Of a stretch of DNA of 64,000 bases, positions 1-11,900 are shown one piece after another. The stretch is from Unio delphinus (lineage: Eukaryota; Mollusca; Bivalvia; Unionida; Unionidae), in assembly GCA_029339505.1 (NCBI GenBank), contig JAQISU010000096.1, positions 7,576,001 through 7,640,000 of the forward strand, in the 5' to 3' direction. Numbering within the stretch: the stretch's first letter is position 1; each line of letters opens with the position of its first letter. A program made the translations under genes and the position numbers. The notes below the pieces were generated by a model. It ran no database searches, was not told where the DNA came from, and was given only the letters and a program-made list of their open reading frames with translations.

Positions 1-1610
1 TTAGAGCCACGATTGTGTACGTATTTTCCGAAAGAACCGCCATATTAACATAGTAATCTTGCAATCCAGTTTAACCTTCTGCTAATGATCATTAAAATCT
101 ACATTACAAATGCACTCAAGCTTTATTTCTGTGTAATTAAGATATTAATACAAACTAAATAAAAAGATTTTGGAGTTATAATTCTTAAGATATTTTGGGC
201 AGAAACATTTTAGTATCGCGAGTCGAAACACAGGTACATGTATGATGGCTATTCTTAGAGCACCAAGGGTGAGAGGCTCCAAATGGGGTGAGTTGTTGTA
301 TGTACGCCTACGAAGGGTAAAAATAAAAAGCAATTTGCAATATACGAGTCGGCGTGATTAATATGTTGATATTTGTTTTAAATAAAGGTGATGCATTTGT
401 TGTGGTTCTCTCTTCTTTTTTTTCCCACCTAGCCGAGGGTAGATTAAAATGAGCAAAGCTTGCCGGCTGGAAACGATCTACTGCTCGAAGATTGTAGTGA
501 TGCATGTCAGAGATTTCAAAGTGTCTGGGTGTTAATTGTTAATAATATAACTGGTGGGATTTCTTTGACAGATGTGTTCGGAAATAAAAGGCAGCCATCT
601 GGATTTTATTAAAACAGCACACGATGTACCTAACATTTAGCACCCACAATCAAATATATCGTCTACCAAGAGGTTTATTACCTGTAGAACAATAACTATG
701 TTTAAACCTTTGTATATAATGCCTCAGGGATAAGGGGTTTGTTTTGTTGGACAATGCCAATGAATTTTACTAATCCATACCGACTCTGATGTATTGTTTA
801 ATGATATAAAGCAGGGGTCATGGTTTCTAATCAAAGCCATAACTGTCACACCTGTATGAAGTGGTTTCGTGTGTAACAATGTCTATACTGACAACCAATC
901 ATATTTTTGTTAGGTGAATCAAACTATTAAGTTAAAAAGTATAAATAAAATACCCACCACATACAAAAGTTAGTATACTGGATAGCTATCGTTGTGAAAC
1001 ATAATATTGTTAGTACTGTAATAAATTTGATGAATAAGTTTATCATACGTTATGCAACAAGTTCTTGGAGGGAATCGCCCTTGCCAAAATCGTCTCCAAA
1101 GAGACCAGTAGGCCGTCCACAGAAGTGACTTCGAATTAATGATTCTGAGGAAGCATCACAAAAACAACCGCCTACGAAGAAAGCTGCTCTAGATGACGAG
1201 TCTGATCAAAATAAAATAGCACGCGTGTATCATCGTATGTTGTCATATATGTGACGCGATCAAAATGTCGATACCGGTCTGCAAATATCACAATATGAGT
1301 TGAGAAATCTATATCCGATCTGTTACTTTTCGTTGGAACATCTTGATTTAACAAGACAATCCGTTGTTGAAATACACTTTAGAGCTCGTGTAACACGTCC
1401 GACTAATGCAGCAGGTGTTGTCACTATCCCGAATTTGTCACTATCCCGAATTACATGTAATTGATAATTTTAAATTATATTAGTTCATGGACGTTCATGA
1501 TCGCATTAAATAATTGGCGACCAAATAAAGCGAACTTTGTATCAGTTAAATTAACGGCAAACACGCTGTAAATTTTACATTAAAACGACAAAGCAGATCA
1601 TCCAAGATTG

Positions 1611-1736
1611 TGTCCGAAAACATAAATTGTAGAAACAATTATAGCGGGGCAACGTCCGAAAACTTACAAGGCATTTAAATACGATTTTTCCCCGAAAAAA
1701 ACGGTGTCCGAAAACATACAGTGTCCGAAAACATAC
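1611..1736. repeat. Cluster of TGTCCGAAAACATA direct repeats
   Basis: Four copies of a TGTCCGAAAACATA-like motif begin near 1611, 1653, 1705 and 1722 (the second reads CGTCCGAAAACTTA). The style, a short G/C-containing unit repeated with variable spacing in AT-rich DNA, resembles the tandem-unit ends of the MULEs further right, but no inverted partner array is visible in this window. It may be a solo terminus of another element. Confidence 0.5.
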
Positions 1737-2369
1737 GGTAAATACGGTACATTACTTTGGAATCTTTCTGTCTGCATTTCAGCCCAAAAATAATTAATTT
1801 TTTTTTTTATACCAAAAAGGCACATTATTGATTAATTACAGAAATGATGTATTGTTGTGCAGAATTACCAGTCAAGCCGAATAAGCTGATACAATTGTAC
1901 ATGTCAGTGTTGGGGGAATTAAACTTGATGGCAACCAACACTTCTTCTAATCTGCAAAGTTTAAAAAAATTTGGGATGGGACTGCAACTTTGGCTGGTGG
2001 GACTCCTATTTTTACCAAAATGGGAGTCATGGACTCCTAGTTTTAAAATCCTAGCGAGATCTCTGTGTAGTTTTTCAGTCTTCTTGCAATTCTGAAGCGA
2101 CAAAAGACTTGTGAAAAAAGTTTAATCGAGCGAAAGATTGTGGTCACGCTTGCATTCCTTGTGTTTATTTATATTCCCGATAAGGGTAATTCGTGTTGTC
2201 AGAGATTTCGCTGTACTGTATTGTATACAACTCACTCATCAACTTGGTAGGCAAAGGGGCTTGAATTGGTCCCGCAATCAGTAGCGCAACATCAAATTTT
2301 GAGTGTCACGCGAATATTTTGTTTTAGCCTCCAAAGTGACAACAAATAAAAAAAATAATACAGTATGAG

Positions 2370-2412
2370 CGGAAACCCGAATTGCGGATGTCCATAAAAC
2401 GAGGTATACCTG
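2370..2412. repeat. Possible pogo/Tigger-like terminal repeat (single end)
   Basis: Read on the minus strand, this segment begins CAGGTATACCTCGTTTTAT directly after a TA, the style of pogo-like termini, and resembles the terminus at 42685. I could not find the opposite end within the window, so it is a fragment or a truncated copy. Confidence 0.3.
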
Positions 2413-3059
2413 TAAGTAAGTGTTGAAAGCACACATGGCATAAAATGACTCTTGGAGCTTTATATTATTTTGTCTTTTGTCATATACAAAATAAATTCAA
2501 ATTTACTCACCAACATAATTGGATATATATCATTTTCAAACCCATCTTGATCAAGCCCGGTTTCACGCCAATAACGGGCCCATTCTTTGGGTGACAGGTT
2601 TCTCTTGCCAGCCTAAAACAAAACAAAAGATACAATAAAGAGTCTGACTGGACTTAAATCATCTAATGGTCAGAATCCAGAATTATTTGCATAATAGACT
2701 AGTATTTATTTCTAAAGATTTCATAATTGGTAGCTACAGTAATAATTTAGTAATTGGGCTATAACTTATTTTACCCCACACCCCTTTAAATGCGTATTCT
2801 GGGCAAATTTTCAAGATAACAGTAAATTGGCAGGACTATGTGTATGTAGTCAAGTAGGCTACAAAATAACATGTTATATTTATAGCATACAGCACTGTGT
2901 AACTTTGGTACATGTAGATCACCTGCCTACAAAGCTATACATATGAGGTAACGGGTTAATTATGCCTGGTATACTGCTTTTTTTCTCTACTGTTATGAGT
3001 CTATGGTCTTAAACTAAATAATAAAAAAGTGGGAAAAGCAACAAGTGTATGTGTGATTT

Positions 3060-3236
3060 TTTTAACGTAGCTTTAACAGTTTTTCTGTCATACTGCTACA
3101 ATGACTTACAGTGTGCAGTTAATAGTGATATCTAGCGCTAGTGCATCATGCCACAGACATGTGAATCGTGTCCCACTCAGTTATATTATCCTGATATTGA
3201 GCTCAACAGTCCTAACACTGATTTCTTAATGCTGAG
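3060..3236. repeat. SINE-body-like repeat, left part (split by hAT element)
   Basis: This segment shares a run of short identities with the SINE at 4037-4362 (for example TTTTTTAACGTAGCTTTAACA, the TAGTGATRTCTAG segment, GCATCATGCC, ACAGACATGTG, ATTATCCTGA and TTAATGCTGAG), but it lacks the tRNA-like head. It runs directly into the hAT-like element at 3237. Homologous sequence resumes at 4534 after that element, so an older repeat was split by the insertion. Confidence 0.6.
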
Positions 3237-3374
3237 TAGGGCTGTCAACAGGTAGTACTCGGGTACCCGACCGTAGCGAAAGACCCGGGTATTGAAAATT
3301 AAGGACGAGTACCCGTTCACAAAAAAAGGTGCAGACAACACTATCAAAATATATCAGCAGCACACTGGTCTAAG

Positions 3375-3790
3375 TAGTCCGAGTTTCCTCTGACCCTTGC
3401 CACCCCATTTTTGATATTTGGACATTCTTGTTAGGGTTTAGGGTCAGAGCACATTTCCTATTAAAAAGTTGGAATTTGCCGACACCATTTGATGTCGGCA
3501 TGGGTAGCAACTTACATGCTGGCACAGCAAACTTGAATGATCTTTCATCGAGATATACCAGCATGAAATCGATAGGAATATGATTTATTTTCTCAAAAAT
3601 TGTGAGCATAGCATTTGTTATGCTTTTAAACTGCTGACAGACGAGACGAAAGTACATCATTGCTGAAATCTGTCCCGGATCTGGCTATTTGCATTTCTAG
3701 TCACGTGACTACACAAACCTCACAACCTAGGTCATACAGTCACATGATATCGACAATAAGCAAATTTCCAAAAGTTGTGGTACATATATA
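3375..3790. repeat. MULE-type MITE copy, one end only
   Basis: From 3375 the sequence TAGTCCGAGTTTCCTCTGAC and about 400 bases after it match the reverse complement of the MITE at 41818-42441, including the ACCCCATTTTT, ATATTTGGACAT and AATCGATAGGAAT blocks. The TAGTCC end is present. The opposite end is not recognisable before the downstream SINE, so this is a partial copy. It lies inside the hAT-like element at 3237-4533. Confidence 0.7.
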
Positions 3791-4036
3791 ATTTGGACAT
3801 ATTGTATAGTAGCCACATAAATAAATATAGGCTGTTCTCTCCTCACTAAGCCATACAGATGATATAAATAGAATTCGTGGGAAAGTAGAACAAGGTTTGC
3901 TATAAATAGACCATGTTACTGTAGGAATATTAAAGTTCACAGACAAGAGTACTTGTATATTGTAGTTACGTAAAGTGGTCTTTTCTAAAATATGGTCTGT
4001 GGGATTAATGGAATGTTAATATAAATGAGATTTCTG

Positions 4037-4362
4037 TTTGTTTGTTTGTTTCATTAGGATTTTTTAACGTAGCTTTAACAATTTTTCAGTCATATCACTA
4101 CGACGTCTGCAGTGAGGCAGTTTATAGTGATGTCTAGCAGTGAGACATCATGCCGCAGACATGTAGCATGATGTCTCACCCAGTCACATTATCCTGACAC
4201 CAGGCCGACCAGTCCTAATACTAACCTCTTAATGCTGAGCGTCAAGCGAGGCAACTGTTAGTACCATTTTTGTAAGTCTTTGGTATGACTCTGCCGGGGA
4301 TCGAACCGACGACCTCCCGCTTCCGGGGCGGACGCTCTAACCACTAGGCCACCAGAGCGGTT
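4037..4362 (-). mobile_element. tRNA-derived SINE with perfect 13-bp target-site duplication
   Basis: Read on the minus strand, the head (about 4360 down to 4297) has a pol III A box (TGGCCTAGTGG) and B box (GGTTCGATCC). A conserved body follows, then a (AAAC)n tail at 4037-4051. AATGAGATTTCTG occurs perfectly on both sides (4024-4036 and 4363-4375), fixing both ends. The head is tRNA-like but unlikely to be a functional tRNA, because it continues straight into the SINE body. The body is related to the repeats at 3060-3236 and 4534-4690. It sits inside the hAT-like element, so it is younger. Confidence 0.85.
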
Positions 4363-4533
4363 AATGAGATTTCTGCAAGGTAGATATACCGAAAAAGTGT
4401 AATCCATATATGATATATGTTTACGCATAACGCGTAATTTAGTGGGAAAAAAATTTGTTGCTCAAGGGTTGTGCATGTCTTTCATGTTCTAACGAGTACC
4501 CGGGTAAGTTTTCTGTGGTTTTTGACAACCCAA

Positions 4534-4690
4534 ATGCTGAGTACCTAGTGAGGTTAATATTGATGTCTAGCCCTAGTGCATCATGCTGCTGACATGTGCA
4601 TTATGTTCCACCCAGTTACATTATCCTGATGTTGAGACGACCAGTCCTAACACTGATTTTTTAATGATGAGCGCCTAGTGAGATGAAAAG
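4534..4690. repeat. SINE-body-like repeat, right part
   Basis: After the hAT-like element, sequence with the same landmarks as 3060-3236 resumes (GATGTCTAGCCCTAGTGCATCATGC, ACATTATCCTGATGTTGAG and the TTAATGATGAGCGCC ending, each visible here). It carries a second copy of the body rather than only the missing half of the first, so the pre-insertion locus held two body copies in tandem. No tRNA-like head is present. Confidence 0.55.
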
Positions 4691-6389
4691 CAATAAGTTG
4701 TGTTAAATTCAACAAACAGACCATTTCCCTAGAATACAAAGTGAAATTATAAAAAAATGAAATAAACAAAATTGTGAATTAAATCCTGAATAGTACCTCA
4801 AACAAATTCATTGTATGAAGTTCTTTGTGAATTCCAAATAAATTTCAATACTGACTGTGTTGATGTGTCGAGTCAGAGGAAACATGGATTATGGCTTGGA
4901 GTGTGGTAATGTGCTAATAGTCTTTTAATGTTTCACAGTAATACAATCAAAATGTTTTTCTCTGAATTCACTACAATTCCAAATTAATGTTGAAGTTCAA
5001 GAATATTATTGAGCATTAATTCCAGTGAATAAAAAACGTGATTTAAAAGACAAAAATACAGCCAGGATATAGGCCAGTTTCCTTTAAGAAAAGCATTTAA
5101 AGTTGTTCACAAGTCTAGGAATTAATATATAATCATTAGGAAAAGCAAACAAATAAATATACATAACCTAATAACACTGCATTTGATTTCAAAAGATACC
5201 CTGAATAGGAGACTAACCAGTATTTTGTCCATTTAAAGTATATTAAACTCAAATTCAACATCATTTTCAGGCTCAAATGGTATATCCATGAAAACCTTTC
5301 CAGCTTCAATAATCTGAAGTACTTCAAAACTTTAAAAATCACTGTTAATAGACAGGTTTTTCCCCAATGAAGATGAACCATGTCGTGAATTAGCTATTTG
5401 CAGTTTTCTAGGTAGCCTGTATTTAAACACGTATTTGTACAACTTCTTTGATGAACGTGAGCTCAAAATTACAAGAGATTAATTGTTCCAAGGCCCATTG
5501 TGCAATCAAAATTAGTTGAAGAACCATTTCTGTCAAGCCAAGTACCAAGATGTGTAAACAGTTGCCTACCTGAAAAAAGAAGCATCATGACAAGAACCAC
5601 AAGACTTCTACTGTCAGCATGACTCACGATAAGCGCTCTATGATGGGCAAAGTACATAAACTATTGTATATACTTGTGTACAAGTTGAATAATTTTGGAA
5701 ACAAATAAAAGCCTGGAGTGGTGTGGGTGGGTGGGCAGCTCATAAGCTCATATAATGGCTGATATATAAATCTGACAATGTTACTTTTGGGGTTGGCAAC
5801 TGTAATGGCTGTAAATCTTGAGACATGAAAAGATAAGTATTTTTTCTGTATCCCAAGACTCAAATAAAGCACAACATTTTAAGTGTCCCAATACTTCACG
5901 ACACATCAAAACCGTCATAACTGACATAGGTCTAACAGCAGTGACCAGATCTTTTGATAAACTGTTATGATTGTTGTTGTTATTATTTGGAATGTGCATA
6001 TTTTCTGACTTCTCCACCATGAATTTAATTCAAGGCAAATAATTATAAAGATTTCAAAATTCTCAGGCTGGTTTGAGCTAACCCAGGAGGAGACCTAGAT
6101 GTACCACTATATGGATACAAACTTTACAAATCATGCTTAGCCTCACTTGATTTGTTAATCAGATATTTCACATGCTTGTAGTTATTAATCGTGTATGCAA
6201 ATCAAGTGCGCAGTCAACAACAGATAAATTGGAGACTTAAAGTGTTAATATTCATCAATTACTGATTTAAATCTAATCTACATGTATCAATATATCTCTA
6301 AAGATAGACTTTATGTGTGTTATATGGTGAGTGTATACATGAATTTACTCAGAATCAAGTGCCTGTGACCCCCACCCCATTCGTTGATT
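4691..6389. other. Non-coding stretch with a degenerate dispersed repeat
   Basis: No supported gene. Around 4810-5060 lies a degenerate copy of a dispersed repeat recognised by a CTGAATTCACTA... ATTCCAGTGAATAA signature, also seen near 23190-23430 and 57560-57780. The short open frames at 5136-6020 do not resemble known proteins. Confidence 0.5.
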
Positions 6390-6400
6390 CATGGACGGAC
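6390..6400. repeat. Target-site duplication, left copy (MULE element 1)
   Basis: CATGGACGGAC lies immediately left of the terminal inverted repeat that starts GGCCGCACGATTC. The matching copy CATGGACGGAT is at 21090-21100 in the same orientation, 10 of 11 identical. A 9 to 11 bp duplication is characteristic of Mutator-like elements. Confidence 0.75.
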
Positions 6401-6501
6401 GGCCGCACGATTCACCCAAAACTACCCAAAACCACCCAAAACCTGCCCAAAACCTGCCCAAAACCACCCAAAACCTGCCCAAAACCACAAAAAACATGAT
6501 G
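6401..6501. repeat. Left TIR of MULE element 1 (CCCAAAACC tandem units)
   Basis: After GGCCGCACGATTC come alternating ACCCAAAACC and TGCCCAAAACC units, ending with CCACAAAAAACATGATG. It is inverted relative to 13228-13314 plus 21055-21089. The apparent open frames over it are shadows of the simple composition. Confidence 0.8.
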
Positions 6502-6624
6502 TAAATCAAATGAAATATACTCAAAGCCACAAGAAAACATTGGAAATATTACTATCTTGTTGAAACCGATGACTAATTATGCCGCATTTATTATTTACAT
6601 CGTATGCAAATTACAAAAGGGAGA

Positions 6625-6726
6625 CTACCCAAAACCACCCAAAACCTGACCAAATCCACAAAAAAAAAAAAAACATGATAGGGGGAGACTACCCAAAACC
6701 TGACCAAATCCACAAAAAACATGATG
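6625..6726. repeat. Internal copies of the MULE 1 terminal motif
   Basis: Two shorter direct copies of the TIR inner part (ACTACCCAAAACC ... CCTGACCAAATCCACAAAA ... ACATGAT) follow the left TIR, each introduced by GGGAGACT. Subterminal copies of terminal motifs may act as extra transposase binding sites. That role is inference. Confidence 0.6.
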
Positions 6727-7032
6727 TAACTCATTGTGAATCAATGAGAATGACAACAGTAATATATGCACGATATTGTACAAGTTTACATGTATTTGTT
6801 ATTGTCTTTATTAACATTATGTTGTCGCTTAGGGCTATAGCAGTCTATTATGTTTCTTCTTGACATCTTAATTAAAAATAAAATTTTGAAATCATATACA
6901 TGGTATTGATTTTTTATTTTTAACTTGAAGAGAAACTAAGTGCCTATTCATTATTTTCTAATGATAGAGCAGTCTTTTCTTCGCATGTAATTCATTGGTA
7001 TGAGACATGTGAAGATCTATAAATACGGCTTA

Positions 7033-7163
7033 TAGACAATTCGGACCAAAGACAATTCGGCCCAACTTGGACCGAAAATAAGACAATTCGGTGCAATTTT
7101 AAAGACAATTCGGCCCAACTCGAAAGACAATTCGGCCCATCCAAAGACAATTCGGCCCAGTTT
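7033..7163. repeat. Six copies of an AGACAATTCGGCCCA repeat
   Basis: AGACAATTCGG occurs six times at irregular 14 to 30 bp spacing, four of the copies followed by CCCA. The array lies in the 5' interior of MULE element 1. It may be a remnant terminus of a different element inserted here or a subterminal protein-binding array. No inverted partner was found in the window. Confidence 0.7.
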
Positions 7164-7824
7164 TAAACTACAACTGACAAGTAGTTATTTGTAACATATA
7201 TTTTGACAATTCTTATATAATATGTTTTATAATAACATTTGGAACAATAAATTTATACAGATAAAATGGTTGAAAACTGCATAATTAGTTATTTTGCAAT
7301 AATTTGACAAATTTAATTCAGAAACATTATTCTTGTTTTACTGTTATATGTTACGAAAAAGACAGATAAATGTGCACAATGAAAGATGCATCTTTACCTT
7401 GCATTTTAAATTTTATTTAATTTGATAATGAATATTCAAAACATCACAAACATTTTAAGTTGTCAAATTAATACCATTCTAATTATAACAGTTTCCGAAT
7501 CAAAATATTAGCGCGAACGTTTACAACGTGTATGCCTTTTTAGTCAATCCAAACATATAACGTATGTATCAGAGACATACTATAAGAGACTGTTCATTAA
7601 ATATGTAATCGCTTTCACTCAGTTTTCCCGTTTGATCATGAAAATATGGCATTAAATTATTGCATATCTGCATGTATGTACGTACGTATGTATGTGTTTG
7701 TGCGTGCGTGCGTGTGTGTAGATATATATGTGCATTCAAGCTGGTGAGTCTTATGTATACGGGCTGATGTATTTTGCTTTGTTTCACTTTCACTTTCAGG
7801 CAATTATATTATTTTATTTGTCAT

Positions 7825-7825
<1 letters not shown>

Positions 7826-7875
<50 letters not shown>
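7826..7875. repeat. (GA)n microsatellite
   Basis: About 25 uninterrupted AG/GA dinucleotides within the 5' interior of MULE element 1. Confidence 0.95.
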
Positions 7876-7878
<3 letters not shown>

Positions 7879-8357
7879 CACACACGGACAGACGCATTCA
7901 GATGTAGCAGCTTACAAGGGAACAAAGATAATGAGTACCATAATTAAGATTATTAATCAGTGTATTCATTTTATTCATACCTAAACAGTACACGTGAGCG
8001 GACTCCTCGTTTTCATGGACTAAAAATATTGTTTTCTATATGTGAGACTGTATATAAGTTCAGGCCATTTTAATTGCACACAGAAGTGTAAATTTAAGTT
8101 GTTTGAACTTTATAATATATCGGTGTTTTACACTACGACACATATGTTACCATTCTACGTTACAAAACATTTTTAAAAATACATTATTTTTCATTTAAGT
8201 TTCGTGAAAGAACTTAATTAAGTATAAAAATGATAGATACGTTATATGTTTGGATTGACAGAAAACATTTATCTTGTTCATAAAATGTTCCAAATTGTCC
8301 AATAGCCATAAATACAAAAAATATAAATGTAAGGCAGAAACGTTGAGTGAATAAAGT

Positions 8358-8820
8358 GACAAAGCGGCGGTCCACATATATTACAGATAGCGGTGCAAAT
8401 CAAATTAGTGAATAGATAAGCATAGTGTTCAACAATGATTGAGCGAATGGTGAATTATTTGGTAATTTCTATAGTTTAAGTCAAACAATGCATACGCAGC
8501 AAACTATGATTCGAATACATCCTTTGACAAAGTGGCGCTCCACGGAAGTTACAGATGGCGGTACAAATATAATTAGTGAGTAGATACAAATCGGGTGTTG
8601 TACAATGAATGAGAATGGTGAATTATTTTGTAATTTCTATAGTTTTAAGGCAAACAATGCATAAGGCAGCAAACTATGATTCTAATACATACCTTGACAA
8701 AGCGGCTTTCCACGGAAGTTACAGATGGCGGTACAAATCAAAGAAGTGAATAAATAAAAGGTAGGATGCTCTAACATTAATGAGAATGGTGAGATTGTTT
8801 TGTAATTGTTTTATATGGTA
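8358..8820. repeat. Three tandem ~170-bp repeats upstream of the MULE transposase
   Basis: Units start at about 8358, 8526 and 8696 (spacing 168 and 170 bp), each beginning GACAAAGYGGC and containing CCACGGAAGTTACAGATGGCGG or a close variant, then a GAGAATGGTGA segment. The last unit ends about 100 bp before the first coding exon. Its position suggests promoter or subterminal binding repeats, but no function is shown. Confidence 0.8.
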
Positions 8821-8928
8821 TATATATAAGGTTCGCAATAGCAATTTTTATCATTTCTGAATTTATGCTTCAACGAGTATAATTTGCTACATGATAAATA
8901 TATCTTTATTGTAATTTAATTGTGCAAA

Positions 8929-11900
8929 ATGGGTCCAAAGTGCGCCAATAAATATCCTTGTGGCAGTTGTAGTGCAACTTGTGCATTTGAGTGTGTTTAC
9001 TGTATTACGTGTGCAAATTGGTACCATAGACAGTGTCAGTACATGAGTGACGAAGAACTAAGACAATGGGGAGAATTGGAGTTGGATTATATGTGTACCT
9101 CCTGTCGTTCTTTGAATGGATCCAGGTTTGACTTTGTCAGTGCACTGCAACGTCTCGGGATGGTGAGTAAATTTTCCTTTTTTAATTAACGGTTGTTAAT
9201 GGTTCAATTTTTTAACAGCAATATATCTCTAACACACCTTTCAATGTAAATTGATTGTTTGTGTCATCACATAGCTACCAGATATATTGTCTCCATTAGC
9301 AATAACGTGGTCCCCAAGAATGAAAGAAGCCGACGGACCGACCAGATCACAGTAATTAAAATATATGCTTTTTAAACATGTATCTTTACAACTCTCAATG
9401 ATTTGTTAAGCATTTATGGGAAATAGTCTTGTTTTACGAGAACTATCTCTTTATAACAACTATAAAATTTATTTATGTTAATGTTCATATATAATGTACA
9501 CTTTTACCAATTCAGCAATTTCAAAAAAGACTGATTATAGAATATATTTTATATCATATATTTTTGTACTTGTATTCTTTGAAATTATAGGTCAATTAAT
9601 AGTATACTTGTTAAAGTGTGAAACATTCTTCGGATATCATATTCTTTAATTCGAGCCTTATCTCACCTTCAAATCATAATTGACAGAACAATATCGATTG
9701 TATTTTAACTGTTATAATATATCATTTATAGGCTGCAAGATCAAAAGACCTCAATACATTGACCGCTGCTGTTGATAGAGAACTGCTTTTTAAGCCCCGG
9801 CTATCTATTCCTGTGAAGCAACATACAGACTTCCCAAGTGCTGATTCCATCGCTGCATATATCATCGCCAACTATGTCGACGATGTATATGGTAATCCCA
9901 TAACAACCACAGGTGATGGGAACTGCCTGTATAATGCAATTCCTATCCTACTCCTTGGCAATGAATCTCTTGCAACTCAGTTGAGATATCTAACATGTAT
10001 ACAGTTGGTGAAAAACATGGGTGCATATATGAATCACCCAATTAGCAATGAATTATACTTGGTATCCAGCGACTACGATGAAGCATGTTTTGATGCTGGT
10101 ATAAGTGGAGCTTTTTCAAATGCTTGGCATTTACTAGCCCTTTGTGATGTCATCATGCGCCCAATAAGAAGCATATACCCAAATGTTAATGGTGAGAAAG
10201 ATGGTGCCCGAATCTACCTAAACAAAATCTTTTATCCAAGCCATCCGATCGAATCCGCTTCACCATTGACAGTATTGTGGTATTCAATTGGAAAAATGCC
10301 AGAACCAAATGTGTATTACAACGTCAACCACTTTGCGGCAGTCACGGACGTTACTGGACGTGGACTAAATAAGAATCGACAACAAAGTACAAAACGCAAA
10401 ATAGCGCCTTCTGGATCGTCTGCCTGTGAGAGCGATTGCTTTCATGAAGATGACTTAGCTGATGATGACAACAATTATGATGATGGAGCCATACAATCAC
10501 GCAAGCAACTACCATTAAAAGTTTGTCAACTATCGTTCAATGGGTCCGAGGATGGTAACAGTATTTATTGTTATGATGCTGATAGAGATGATGGTGTCAG
10601 AGATGATGATGTGAAAGAATATGCTGATAAATACATAGATACAATAGACAGTGATCTTTCTAGCCATAATGTTTCTATGGAGAACGAGAATGCTACAGAT
10701 CATGAAAACAATGAAGGTTGCATAAATAAATTGAAGCAAAATGGAAAATTTTTAAGCAACGAAGACATTTTATCAATTCTCACTAACACTAACAATTGCC
10801 CGACTGATATACCCCCAGGGCCTAAAAATAATGTTTATTTTGTAATAGACATAACTGGTAATAGCCATAAAGGCAAACATGAATTTCCCGACGATTGTGG
10901 TGTATGGGACACGCATGCGGGAACTACTGTAAACCAGACGTTTTTGCTTGAATCCGAAAATAGACTGCGTCTGGTTTATACAAAAAACAATTTAATATGT
11001 ATGAAACAAGTACAAAATAAGAATATTATATATATTCCAATTGAACCACAACCTAAAGAAGTACTTTCATTCCACCGATATTACACAAAGCTTAAAGGAG
11101 ATGAAAAATTTAAAAAACGTGTCACAACTTTAATTAAGGCACCCAGTCAATTCAGTTTTATCCAAAAACTTGCTGTGGTAGAATACTGTGGGGAAAGGTC
11201 ATTACAAATTAATCAACCACATGGAAACAGCAAGCGTAATGAGCCGTATAGGCGAACAAATCCAAGCATTTTAAGAGACGCTGTACATGATATACGAGAG
11301 ACAAAGGCTACAGATAGATATTTGCAGATGAATATGGAAAATAGCTTTACTGCGCCAAAATCTTCTAGGCAAATTCAAGACAAAATTTATAGAGAAAAGA
11401 AAATCAAAACATCTGAACCAGGAAATAGAAATTTAGCAGATGATTTATTAGAAATTTTAGGTGAGCTTCACACAAATGAATATGTTCAGGAAGTGATTCT
11501 GACAAAAAGAAAAAGCCCGGTCATTGTACTGTATTCTACCGAACAAATTTTAGACTTGATAAAAAATTGTTCAGGACATGATAAAAGCGTGATTGGAATA
11601 GACCGAACTTTTAACTTGGGTAAGGTTTTTGTAACTGCCATGTCATACAAAAATAGAAGCGTTATCAACAGGAAAACTAACCAATACCCTATTTTCTTAG
11701 GTCCACTATGTCTTCATTGGGAGTCAGATGAAAACACATATTACAAATTCTTTTCAAATATTCGCGAAAAAATTGGAGATGATAAATTTATATTTGGTAC
11801 GGATGATGAGAAAGCTTTGACAAATGCTTTAAGATCCAACTTTTGTAATGCAGAATATTTATATTGTACTAAGCATATTAAAGACAACATTCGGCACTCT

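Larger units (their letters stand above)
1..3059. other. Non-coding stretch
   Basis: No open frame here resembles a known protein. The longest frames (about 60 to 92 codons, at 1172-1354 and 1825-2103) are open on both strands or start at non-ATG codons and show no domain signature. The only structure I see is a cluster of 14-bp repeats near 1611-1736 and a pogo-like terminus ending near 2412, both listed separately. Confidence 0.6.
3237..4533. mobile_element. Non-autonomous hAT-like DNA transposon, 1.3 kb
   Basis: The left end reads TAGGGCTGTCAAC and the right end, reverse-complemented, reads TTGGGTTGTCAA, giving imperfect terminal inverted repeats. An ATGCTGAG octamer lies immediately outside both ends (3229-3236 and 4534-4541), the 8-bp target-site duplication expected for hAT elements. 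A second inverted motif, GTACTCGGGTACCC near 3255 and CGAGTACCCGGGTA near 4493, strengthens the pairing. There is no transposase frame inside. The interior instead contains part of a MULE-type MITE (from 3375) and a complete SINE (4037-4362), so this element was itself a target for later insertions. Confidence 0.7.

Noticed and set aside
4297..4360. A tRNA gene on the minus strand
   Set aside because: The A and B boxes belong to the SINE head. The sequence runs on into the SINE body and is bounded by the SINE target-site duplication.
9274..9352. Possible extra exon between the two transposase exons (after CACATAG, before GTAATT)
   Set aside because: It would leave the wrong phase and bring a stop soon after joining to 9732. 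Direct joining of 9162 to 9732 keeps the frame.
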